Positions 1 to 12,376 of a stretch of DNA of 21,052 bases are shown one piece after another (the first letter of the stretch is position 1; every line of letters starts with the position of its first letter). This DNA comes from Euprymna scolopes. Lineage: Eukaryota > Mollusca > Cephalopoda > Sepiida > Sepiolidae. The notes beneath the pieces were generated by a model. It did not search any database and was not told the origin of the DNA. It was given only the letters and a program-made list of their open reading frames with translations. The stretch covers positions 50,157,543-50,178,594 of the forward strand of contig CM044498.1 in the NCBI GenBank assembly GCA_024364805.1, written 5' to 3'. The position numbers and the translations under genes are program-made.

Positions 1-755
1 AATATTTATTGATTTTAAACTACCAGTAAAGCTAAAATTCGATAGATCGTCACCCAAGTAATCAGGAAAAAAATAACAACTTTGTAGTTAAATATTTAGA
101 GATTTAAAAAGAATCGGAATCAGTAATTGTATTAGAATGGAAAATTTAGCATGGAATTGGGAAAAATATTGGAATTGTCCCATCACTACTAGGAACAACA
201 ACAATTAGAGATGCTAAAAGGTGGATACTTTAAGCTAGTTTTAAGCTCATTTGTTGCTGCAGAGTTTCTTTTTTGCTTTCTCAATTTGAAGGTAATATTT
301 TAAAGTAATGTGAATACTAGGATACTTCAATTAAAAGTCAAATATGAACAGGTAAAATGATAGAGGAATAAAAAAGGAATCAAATGAGGTATAGGTTGTT
401 TAAACAGTTACATTCAATATAGCTTAAATTTGCGGTTTTGAAAAAAATGATAAGTGCGGACTTTCTTTTTGGTGGCACTGTACATAAATCTGTTTAGCTT
501 CTGTAAACTATTGGTCTCTGCTGCTAGAAAACAAAATGCTATCTTTGATTAAGTTGTTCAATTTGGATATTTAGTCATAATAATTATTTACTTTCTTTTT
601 GATCAGATATACAGGAAATCGGAGAAGAATTTACCCACTGCTATGTACTCTCATTCACCTATTTAATAACTGATAACAGAATTTCATAAAACACATAATT
701 TGGTTTGCACCAGTTTGTCTTTGTTTTATTATCATATTTCACAAAAAATATTTTG
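1..755. other. Intron after exon 9, no recognised element
   Basis: AT-rich non-coding DNA downstream of exon 9 of the minus-strand gene. I see no exon, repeat family member or RNA gene in it. Confidence 0.5.
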
Positions 756-1030
756 TATTATTTGGATTCATCAGACTACTGTTCTCATCTTGAATGTTAT
801 TTTCTCAACATTTCAGTTGATGTAACCTCCAACCTTTTTCAGGTACATCTTGCTGAACTTGGGAATGTTTCTGTCGAATATTCCTGAGTTTGGCAAGATA
901 CATCTGAAGAAGGTTGGAGGTTACATCGACTGAAACATTGGGAAAATGGCACTCAAGATGAGAACAGTAGTCTGATGAATTCAAATAATATAAATAACTA
1001 TCTCAAAATCATCATCTCAAAAATTCAGAA
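756..1030 (+). repeat. Snap-back element copy 1 (short form, arms only)
   Basis: Two arms of about 110 bases (from 756 and ending at 990) are reverse complements of each other without a single gap; I count 94 of 110 matching, and all 16 differences are transitions. A short centre near 870 separates them. The tail after 990 (AACTATCTCAAAATC, CATCTCAAAAATTCAGAAAC) is shared with copies 2 and 3, so the element probably ends near 1030. The tRNA-like head of the long form is missing. A short open frame across the left arm is only repeat sequence. Confidence 0.8.
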
Positions 1031-1266
1031 ACAAAATATTTATTTCTATTAACAGAATATCATAATTGATAGAATAATTAATCACTTCATATAACCAACA
1101 CTAAGATATTTAAAAATACTAAATACTTAATTGATATGGCTAGATAATTAAAATATACTATACAGCATATTCATATGATTTAGCATTTTTCTTATTAAAA
1201 TTATGATGAAACTTTTATATAATTTCCTAAGAAATTATTTTTAATAGTTACATCAAAGCAACTTAC

Positions 1267-1421
1267 GACAATCCTTTTCATCCTCTCCTCCAAAACAATC
1301 ATAATGGCCATCACAGCGAGCTGATTTTGGAAGACAATCTCCTGTTTTGCATGTTATATAATCTTTTCCACAAGGTTTTACTTCCTTATCTTTGCAAACA
1401 AATTTTCCATTCAGGCAATTG
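1267..1421 (-). CDS. Exon 9: LDL-receptor class A repeat
   Basis: After CLNGKFVC comes a complete LDLa repeat with six cysteines: PCGKDYITC, KTGDCLPKSARCDGHYDC and FGGEDEKDC. The CDGxxDCxxGEDExxC segment holds the acidic residues that bind calcium in LDLa repeats. The acceptor is TTTATAATTTTAG and the donor GTAAGT. The exon ends one base into a codon, so the gene goes on past the left edge. SCO-spondin carries an LDLa series at this position, so more repeats may follow, but none is visible between 1 and 1266. Confidence 0.93.
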
Positions 1422-4400
1422 CTAAAATTATAAACAAGAATTTTCTTCAATATACAATTACTTTTAATTAAATAATTAAAAGTTGAATAAAACTACTGTT
1501 AATTTCAAAGAATACCCACCACAACTAATTAATTTTTTTATTATTGGTCCTTTTTTGTTTATTTACTATAGATTTAGCTCTTAAAATGAACATTGCTCAT
1601 CCCGATATTCAAAAAGAATAGCTCTCTAAATTTTATATGTAAACTTATTGTAAAATAGTTCCTTAAGAGTGAAAACACCAATTTTAGATAATCATGATTT
1701 GAAATGGTTAATAAATAATAAATTGACCATTTTTTCAAAAGGTCAACAAAAATATCAAATGAAAATATCTCAAACTCCAAGCAATTTAAGTAATATAAAT
1801 TAAAATCAAGCAATAATATCAAAATAGGTCATAATTTTAGAAGTATTTAATTTATAACATTCTATTTTAATTCTAAGCTTAACATTGATCTTTAAGTAAC
1901 TTAATACTAGTGTTTTATGTATCTCTTCCAACATGTCTTCCAACCTTGATAAGACAAAAGTTTAAACAATCTAAAGAGAATATTTTGCTTCTCTTAAAGT
2001 TAAAACTTTGAAAAATAATACTGCTTGTAATAATTTTTAAAAATGCCAAAACTATTCAACTTAAAATATATTTTCATTAAAACATGAATATAGGTTAAAT
2101 GAAAGAATATAAAAATAATATATTTAAAACACTACTACTATCATCTTATAATTATTTTTTTAGATTATCTACAAACTAGCATTTCAGCCTGGCATTGCCC
2201 GGTGTTTGGAGGTGTATGTTGAGCAAAAAAAAACGGTCAATTTTTTTTACTTTGACTCATATTATGCCCCTTAACATTTATTGTTTTGAAGTCAAATCAA
2301 GTTATTAAGTTAGATCCATGTCCATGGCGGAGGAGTTTGGTAGAGTTCTCAAAGGTCAAATCGTTGAATTTTGACCTCTTAACAGCCAAATTTCTAGCCG
2401 AAAACTGATTACAAATCTCAGTATCCTGTATATCAAATTTCGAATCTGTAGACTAAAAATTGACAGTTATTGTGTAGGGAAATGTACACAGACACACACA
2501 CAGACATGTTCACTTTTATAGATATATAGATTTTAAATGATCTAAAAGTAATAATTTATATTTTCTACCAAAATGATAACATAAGAGGCTAAAAATATTA
2601 TCTTTAAAAATATTTCAAACGGATATAATTCATATATTATCAATTTATCAATATGTGTTCAATATTTAAGCATATTTAAAAACAAAATTATAAATAATAA
2701 AATATAGAGCAAAGAATATTTAACTATTAATATAATTCTTTCATATATTTAAATTTTTTTCTATATTTTGATTTTCTGCATCAAAATAAGAAATAATATT
2801 AAATAGTTTTGTAATAAATAAAACGTGATGAAATAATTTTTAAAAACAGTATAATTACAAAATATAGCAAATTTAAAATAATTTTTAATTTTCATATCCA
2901 TTAGGATTAAAGTAAACCCTTAATTTTATCTTGTTACCATTATGAAAACGAAAACTAAAAATATATTTTTTAAACTGTTAATCTTTTTTAAACATGAAGT
3001 AAAACTTGATATCAAAATTGAAAAAAAAAAAGAAATTAAAACTGAATAGTTACCAAACATAGCCATCTATCTTTATAACAGTATTATTTGTATACTGTAA
3101 TCCTTTATATTCACATGGACACTGAGAAGAACGTATACAAGCACCACCTGCAATATAAAGTGATATATTTTTTTTACTTTTGACAATATCAATTAGTTAT
3201 TTTATTCTTATTATGATGAAAATTATTTTTTATCTATTGTTTGTTTGTAACTTCACAATGTTCAAAATGATCGGACTGAGATTTTTAGGCAACATGAAGT
3301 GGAATGTGGACATATGGCATAACAGATAATAGTGTTAATTAACAATCAGTTCTAAATGATTTTGTCTGAGGGTTGAAGGTTCAATCCTTACTACAGAGAT
3401 TAATAATTAAGAATGATATAAAAAAATTAACACTTCTACCTGGTCATGGCTGACAGAAGGAGAACAATCTACAATCATGGATTAAATAAAGAGTTCATCT
3501 TGAAATTTCAGTATGGGTTTTTGTAAAATGTTTTTGACTCCTAATGAGGGTATGAGACGAATGTATTTGCCAATCATTTTTATAACCACCGGTTGTGCTA
3601 AACAACCAATGAAAACCTTTCAAAGTTAGTATAAAAATTGTTGAATTTTGGATTCAATCAGTTCGCCATTAACTACGCCACGGACCGCATTTGATTCTTG
3701 GCCGCCATCTTGGTTACTGCCAATTACAATAAGGATCTGATCTGAACTACACCGCCATCTTTGTTCAACATAATGTCTCAAAACTTAACAAAAAAGCTCA
3801 AAAAGATGCACTTGAAGTTTAGGGGGTTTACATCAGCGAACCCGTTGTAAATATAATAATCAAGATGAGAATATTAGTCTAAATAATACAAATAAATGGA
3901 TAAAGTAAGTCTCACTTAATTTTGGGAGTCAGACAAATCTAGTTTTAAACAAGAAAGTTAATTTTATAACTATAATCATCATATAATAATTCATGATACA
4001 TGAGTAGAAACTTTGTTTATAATAAATTACATTCATTTAATTAATTTTTGTTTGTTGCTTTTTAATATTTCTACATATATTAAACATACGAAGGACATTT
4101 CAAAAGTAACGCCTATATTTTTATTCCACTAGAATGGATCAGAGGGGATTGCAAATTCCATTGTTATGATGACTGAACTTATGCATTTATGACCTGAAAG
4201 TTTCATGTCTGTTATAGATATTGATGATGTAAGACTAAAAAAGCAACCCCTGACATGGATGTGTGTCAAAAGCTAAGATGCGTCATTGAATTCCTGGCAG
4301 TACTGCATTAAGAAAGTATGTAGAAAAATAAATTCTGGAGCATAAAAGGTCGTTTATTTTAATGGTACTACTCCCGTTTTCATAGCTCTTTCACTTTTTG

Positions 4401-7400
4401 AGTTAGAAAAGAAAGGATGTTTTACTTTTGGAATGACCCTCATATATTACATATAAAGTTAAATAATTATGTTTTGTATCCATGAAATAAAATAAAATCA
4501 AAAAATTCTATAATGCAAAATTTGAATTTTTTGTAGGTTAAATACTATGTCAACTTTTATTTTTATATTTTACAATAATCAATCTTTTGCTGTATTAAGC
4601 AAAATGATTACATTGTTCAAATGCATTTTGAATACTTTTATCATAAATCTGACAATAGAAGATATATTTATGCATCAGTAGTGCATAAACATACACTAAA
4701 GTAAATCATTGCATTTGAACAATATTTGTGAATTGATGGTAATGATTGCAAAAATCTGAAGAAAAATATTTGAAAATTGATTAAGAGGTGTATTTTGGGA
4801 CACTGACAAAATAAATATTGTACAGCAAAGAACACAAGAGATTGTGCTTTTGACAAAGCTCGATGATAAATTCTGTGAAAGACTGCAAATAATATCTGAA
4901 TCAGATATTTGTTGAGAAAAATAAAATATTTTCTGGGAATTAAATCATGAAATTTCTTGAAAAATATCTGAAAATAGCAGACCAAAACAGTTAACTCATA
5001 TTATTTGGACAACTGTTGTCATCTTGAATATTATTTTTATTACAGTTTGGTCGATGTAACCCCAACTTTTGTCAAGTGTATCTCATTGAACTTAAGAATC
5101 TTTATGTCAAAGTTTGTAATCTGCAAGGATTCATGGCATAGTGGATAAAGTACTTGGTAAAATTCAATTGTAAATAACACTCAGCTGGAGGTTGAAGATT
5201 CAATCCTCAGTGTGAACGCCACTCAAAAATACCATTGCAAACTACTTAGGACTTCTATCATTGCTTATGAAACAAAGGCATGTTACACCCATAAGTTAAA
5301 TAAAAGGTTCCATTTAAAATTTCATGCAGATTCCTGTGTTTGACAGAAAGATTCCTGAGTTTGACAAGATATACTTCACAAAGGTCAGAGGTTACATTGA
5401 CCAAAATGCTGTGAAAATAACACTCAAGAGCAGTAGTAAGAGCAGTAGTCTAAAGAATCCAAGTTATCAATACTCATCTCAAAAAATCAGAAGCATAAAA
5501 CATTTAATGCTGTTTAAGAAAATGAATGCTAAAGAAAGAAAAATGTCTTACTAATTAATAAACTAAATGAACATTTTATTTAATAATATTTTCTTTCACA
5601 AGATAATATTAAAAAAATATGTAATTACTGAAATGAATAGATAGTATTTTGTTGACATCAACTTACGTTCTTGAACATATCCAGGTGGACAGAAGCAGCC
5701 TTCAACACATTTGGAGTGTTTACACTGTTCAATTCGTTGTTGTTTAACAAATGACATACAAGTTTCAGGACACACAGGTCCACAACTTTGGTAAGCAAAC
5801 AAGTTTGTACACATGTAAGCTATAAAAAAAATTAAAAATTAAAAATAAAATTAAATCATTTTTTTTTAATTTTTATTAAAATATCCTAATCTAAAGGATT
5901 AAATATTTGGGGATCTATATATTTAGAGATGTAGCAGCTAGAATAATTTAACAAAAGAATCCATGAGTGTTTTAAATTACACTACTGATTTTTTTGTGAA
6001 ATTTCATGTTGAATCAAAATATTAAGTTTTCTTATTAGGTTTTTATATCAATTACAGAGATGGACTTGGAAGATATCATTGAAGGTAGTATATTAAACAA
6101 TTTGGACATTATCACAATTTAAAAGAAACAACTAAGACTTATGCTAGACAGTATATTATGAAAATAAGAATTGTTAAAATTACTAAAACCCTTAAAAAAA
6201 AAAAAATGCATACCCATACAAAAAATCAAAAAGAAAGCGAAAAACAATTGCCCAAGATTAGTTGCCCCCTCCCCCCCCCAAAAAAAAATAAGGTTTTAAC
6301 CGGTCTCATCACCACTACTTTACCCTATTACATTTTTTATTTCAATAAATAATTCATTCATAATAAATAAATTAAAAGCATCAACAAGGATTCTACTGTA
6401 AATTTCTGGACATATTAAATAGTACTAATAATTTGAATGAATTCAATTTAGGGTTCTTGCATTAGATATAGACATATAAACCATTATATAATTATTCCTA
6501 TAGAGTGATTTACGTTTAATAACTTCAAAATATATTCTTGAATAACTTAGAATTGTCAAAATTGCTTATTTATACTTACGGCACAGTCGTTGGGTTCTCC
6601 ACTTAGAAGGTGCATCAGCATGAATGCATGCTACAGCAAAATTAGCCAAAGCACTACAGATACAATCACAATCACTACCAATCATACACCTACAAAATAA
6701 CAAGACAAAATATATTATCAAAAACTAATCTCGAATAAAATATTTCATAATTATGAACAACCATATATGACTTTAACTAGAGCAAAAGTTTCTTATATAT
6801 TTTGTAATTTTTTTGTAAATGAGGAATTTGATAATTTGTATTATTTGGTTTATTCTAACTACTGTTCTCATGTTGGATGTTGTTCTTACAATGTTTCCGT
6901 CGATTAACCTTAAAATTCCGTACACATTATAGACTTTAACAAGGTGCACTTGAAGGTCAGAGGTTATATCAGCCAAAATGTGAGAATAATATTCAAGGTA
7001 AGAACAGTAATCTGAATAATTCAAATAACATAAAAATGATGACATTTCAATGTATCAAAACTACTAAGATAACATAGAAAGTAAAAGTGCATTAAGTCTT
7101 AGATGTATACATAAAAAATAAATTTTCTCAGATAAATTTTATGTGTATTTCATATTTAGTACGTACATAAGATGAGATTGCTTTCATCATTTCACTTGCT
7201 AATACTGGCTGAAATCCTACATTAGCAGAGTTGTCAATTACAAAATTATTTTTATTATTATCCTTATATAATTTTTCATTAAAAATTTGCTAAGCTGGAA
7301 AATGCCTTTATTGTTCTATTCATATTCTGAATGCATCAATTTATGTATTGAGTGTTTTATGTTTAACTTTAATGCAGCATGATATGTTTCTTCCGAGTGT

Positions 7401-10400
7401 TAAATTATTTATCTTTTTAACTATTTCTTTACTCTATTTTTCTTGACTTACTTTAGCAATATTATAATTGATGATTCGTAGTATTATTTGGATTCTTCAG
7501 ACTACTGCTCTCATCTTGAGCATTTTTCGGTCAATGTAACTTTCGACCTTCTTCAGGTGTATCTTGTTGAACTCAGGAATCTTTCTGTCAGGCTTGGGAA
7601 TGTGTATGGAATTTAGAACAGAATCCTTTATTTCATCCATAGAGATAGAATACTCTCGTTCCATCAGTCATGACTGGGTAGAAGTCCTAAGTAATTTGCA
7701 AATGTATTTTGAATGTCGTCCACACTTACTTGTGGCATAGTGGATAGAGTATTTGGTAAAATTCAGTTTTAAGTTATACTCTTCTGGAGTTTGAAGGTTC
7801 AATTCTTAGTGCAGGCAGCACTCAAAATACAGTTTGTTGTGATGGTTAGTATTTGAATAATTGATGAGGGAGAACACAGAAACAGTTAAATAAATATTTA
7901 TTAACAAAAATACATGAAAAAGGTAAATTGAGTAATATCTGTGCTCAACTACTGGACTAGTTGGTGACGACCATACTCTCAGCATGTCCATCTCTAACTG
8001 ACGGAGTGAACCAGTCCTCATTACCTGGAAGTGATGTCATGGACGGAAGTGACATCATGGAATAGTTCATTATTCCAGGTAGTAGGGGTGTGTCCCCAAT
8101 ACCCACCTCCCAATTCTCAGTGCAGGCAACACTCAAAATACAGTTACAAATTACTTAGGACATGGCTGATAGAACAAGAACATGCTACCTATGTGTATTA
8201 AATAAATGGCTTTGTTTGAAATTTCATGTAGATTTCCAAGCCCAACAAAAGTATTCCCCAAGTTGGACAAAATGCACCTGAAGAAGGTTGGATGTTACAT
8301 CGACCGAATGTTGTGAAAATAACACTCAAGATGAGAACAGTAGTCCAAATAATACAAATAATCAATTAATCAAAATCCTCATCTCAAACATTCAGAAACA
8401 TAATGGTGATTGCTTTACTATATAACTGATGTAAATTATTTCAAAATGTACTTGCAGCTATAATATATTTTAAGTTTTTCAAGTAAATTTTATAAATTGT
8501 GTCAATTTTTTATTGCATTATATAATAGCATAATAAATGATTATAATCATATTACATGGAAAATAATATGCAAAGCAAAAAAATACTCTATAAGAAAATG
8601 CCACTTCAAGTTAGTAGTGTAGGTTTAATGTTAAAATTGCATAAGAAAGTATATAAAGTGAGTTTGTCTGAGTTAACTCCAGAAGAAACATATTGACTAT
8701 TGCACTCAACATAAAGTTTTTATTGGTAATCAGGCTTACATTGGCCTTTGAATATGTAAAATAAAAAGTAAAGTCCAAAAATCTCTTCTAGGTGTCATTA
8801 TAATACCTCCCGACCAAAATAAAACAAATCCAAAAAAATGTATCATCAAAGTTTATTATCACTTTCTACCAACAATTCACTATTTTTCAACTTTTCCATG
8901 CAATTATATTTTCCATCAATGTAGGCATTCTTTTTAATGCTCAGCATATCCTTTAATATAATGCACAGCTTTTATATCACTTTCAGATTATCAAAGTTTA
9001 TACAGTTGTATTAAATTGAAAATATACTTTGTTTAAAACTTGAGAGTACTGCAAACGCATTTCTATGGTAATACAATGTCAGAGGTTTTTGTTATCTAAA
9101 TACATTTGAATTTACTGTAAATTTGATTTTGAATTTCAAAATGATAGGTCCCATTTTGACTAATCGGCCTTTTGTGAGCAACTAGCATGACTACCTGCCA
9201 GGAGGCATAGGCAACAAAATAGAAGAGTTAAAAAGTGTGTAACATCTTTATTTTTCAACTTCTCTATCCTCTTCTCATGAAAATATCACTCTAAAATGAT
9301 AACTCTCCACTCCAACTTATTTTTTTTCGGGTGACCCTAGAAAGAATATATATTACAACAAAAATATACCCAAAATATGTCCAAAGTAATGGACCAAAAG
9401 TATATATCAGCTTTATTTACCTGGTATAGTTTATGATTTTTGGATGGACACACACAAACACACAGATTACAATTTTATATTAAGAGTAATCATCCAAGCA
9501 ATTCAAATAAATTAGTAACTTCTTAATCTAAATAAAAAGATCTCCAACTAAAGCAGAGAAAAGGGTTATTATGGTGAGAAGGGAAAAATTCATCAGGCCA
9601 GAAACAAGCAACATCACTGGGTTATTTGCTGCAATAAGGACAGCATTACCTCTAGGAGTATCCACTGATAAAAAGTACATTTTCTCACATGAAAATTACT
9701 CTGTATCACATTCAAGATGATTTTACATCTAGTACATAAGAGGTTCAGTTTGAATGCACAGGTTTCTGAGTTCAAAGAAATACAATTGAAGAAGGACGGA
9801 GGTTAGATTCACCCAAATATTGTGAAGATAAGTATAGTAGTCAGAATAATCAAAACAATACAAATAATATCATTAATTAGCTTTTTAATGATAGTTTCCC
9901 AATTTCTGTATTTTTAACATTTTGCTCTTGTAAACACACCGAATCAAATTCCAATTCATTTTGATAAGTCAGCTAAAATACATTAATAGATAAGTAATAG
10001 TCAAGAGGTTACATATCTTTTGGCATAAGAAATTTAAAACATTCTGACAATTTACCTGCAAGCATCCTGATAACATTGTTGGTAATGTTCGTCAACTACA
10101 GATTGAGTAAGACTATCACGGCATTTTTCAAAAGTTTTTCCATATTTGATTATTCCACATTTTGCTGCTGCCCATCGTTTCATACCATATGACTAAAAGT
10201 AATTATATTAAAAATAATAAACTGTTTAAAATTCGTTTTTAATTAAAATGGATATTTTTTTATTCTCAATCTGTTATATTAGCTAACCTACAAAATGCAT
10301 TTCTCGGAAATACATTATCATAATTTTTACATTGCACATCTCTACTCTGTTCAATAAGAAGCAAAGTGCTAAAAATTCCTATTGCATTATCATAGAAATA

Positions 10401-12328
10401 AAAGCTTATTATTGTGATGACAATGAAACATTACCTTATGAAATGTTTTATAGGCTAGCAAAATGATAGAACTTCCTACTTTATATTGATTTTATTGTTT
10501 TAAATTACAAGACGATGATAGATGATTTTGATTTCATAAAATATTTGAGAAAATATATTAAATAAATTAAATCAAGGACACATCTATAATGAAAGCAAAA
10601 TCTAAAAATAATAAAACAATATTTATAACAAAAACAAGACAATATTATAGTTTACTGATATTTATCATTTCAAAATTAAGATAAAGTTTTCTTACAAAAA
10701 GATTTCTATTTTCTTTTTTTACCATTTCATTGCATTTAATGATTCTTTTTGTCTAATATTATTAAAGATGAAAATATTAGCCCAAAAGTATAACTGAAAA
10801 ATACTCATTACATTTTTTAAAAGAATTATTTTTGCTTAAATAAATCACTCTTAAAATGTTTTCTTGATGAAGATAAAGGATATAATTACCCTACAAGGTT
10901 CAATAGTGTCGGGTGGAGTAACACATGCTGAATCTGCCCACGATTCTAAGCACTTTTGAGGAATTTCTATTATGCCACGTTTTGATGTTAAATCATTAAT
11001 AGCATCATAATCAAAATTTCCACATAATCCTTGAACTTTCTTTCTCCATACTTCCGTGAGATAAACATAAACTCTTCTCCCTAAATAAGATTAAAAAAGA
11101 ATTTAATTAATAAAGAAATATCTAACAAATTGTTTTCAACTTGGAAGCAGATTAAATATAATATAAATTTAATAAATATGGAAAAGATATGAATATGGCT
11201 TGCTATATTAAATTGCATATAAAATGATAAGCAAGAACTATTAATTGGTAATAAATGTTAATTAATCATTAAATGTTACAATCAAAGTGTATATATGTAA
11301 TATGTAATTTTTAAGGATGAATTAATCCCATCATAAAAATATTTTCTTCAATAGGTAAATTGTTGTAAGAAAAATATGAATTTTCTTACCTAAATCCCAT
11401 TGAACAGTCAATCCAATATCTGAGAAAATATGCAGGAAAATTCCAGCTTTCCTCATAGTCAGGTTGGCAACAGAATAAGAAAAAGAAGGCATTTTAACTT
11501 TATTAATTTCAATCTTTTCAGGTGAAATTAAATCGATGAATATATTGCCAATTTTTATTTCAATCCTTCGTGAACATACTGTCTCGAACCAGTCACATTT
11601 TATAGGTCTGATAAATATGGAAAATTCTCCATTTAAAGCTCCCACAAGTAATGTTCTACATGTGCCATATGCTGAAAATTTGTTGCCATCAAATGTACTG
11701 TAATGTCCTTGTCCAGCAGCCCAACACATGGCTATAAAGTAGAAAAAAATAACATTTCGGTTAAATTCTGAGATAGCATAAAAACATACATTTAATCATA
11801 AATTAAAATTTAATGAAATTAATTATACTTATAATTCTTTATATACTTGCAAAATTCGTGAAATATAAATAAAAGTATACAATGAATAAATAAATCATAA
11901 AACAGAAACTGATTTATAAAACAATATTAGTTTTATAAATTATTTTTTTAACACAAACTAGAACAAATCTTAAAGATAATATAACTGAACAAGGTTTGTA
12001 TTGAGCTGTATAACTGCAGTGATAAGTAGCAGGAGCCATATATGGACACTGTCCAAGAAAATGAAAGAATGCAAGATCTCATGTTCCCACCTTTGAACCC
12101 TATACTTGATGTTTTGTTATTGAACTATAAATATTAATCGTAATGTTCTCTAAGTATTTCCATTATTAAATGTTTTATTATTATTATTATTTATTAATGT
12201 TTTATTATTATTTTATTAAATGTTTTTTTTTTATTATTATTATTTATTAAATGTTTTATTATTATTTTATTAAATGTTTTTATTATTATTATTATTTATT
12301 AAATGTTTTATTATTATTTTATTAAATG

Positions 12329-12376
<48 letters not shown>

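Larger units (their letters stand above)
7482..8402 (+). repeat. Snap-back element copy 5 (longest, tRNA-like head, with nested insertion)
   Basis: The fullest copy. The left arm (7482 to about 7729) is the inverse of the body plus right arm (about 8111-8360), with recognisable pairing for about 240 bases, including GTCCTAAGTAATTTG against the inverse of CAAATTACTTAGGAC. Between them is a tRNA-like head: A box TGGCATAGTGG at 7733-7743 and B box GGTTCAATTCT at 7796-7806, 53 bases apart, as in tRNA genes. The element is therefore a SINE-like unit preceded by an inverted copy of its own 3' body. A 276-base block at 7835-8110 has been inserted. The shared tail ends near 8402. Confidence 0.78.

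Noticed and set aside
705-887. 60-codon open frame on the plus strand
   Set aside because: It lies across the left arm of a snap-back repeat and ends in its centre; no protein motif.
4668-4985. 105-codon open frame on the minus strand, same strand as the gene
   Set aside because: Composition is that of AT-rich non-coding DNA, no Cys pattern of the gene's modules, and the exon phases on both sides already join without it.
5324-5554. 76-codon open frame on the plus strand
   Set aside because: It is the right arm and tail of snap-back copy 2, with its internal AGCAGTAGTAAG duplication.
6773-7045. 90-codon open frame on the minus strand
   Set aside because: Covers snap-back copy 4; the sequence is the repeat arm.
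7733-7806. Possible functional tRNA gene
   Set aside because: A and B boxes are present but I see no proper acceptor stem or anticodon arm, and the segment is repeated within mobile-type elements.
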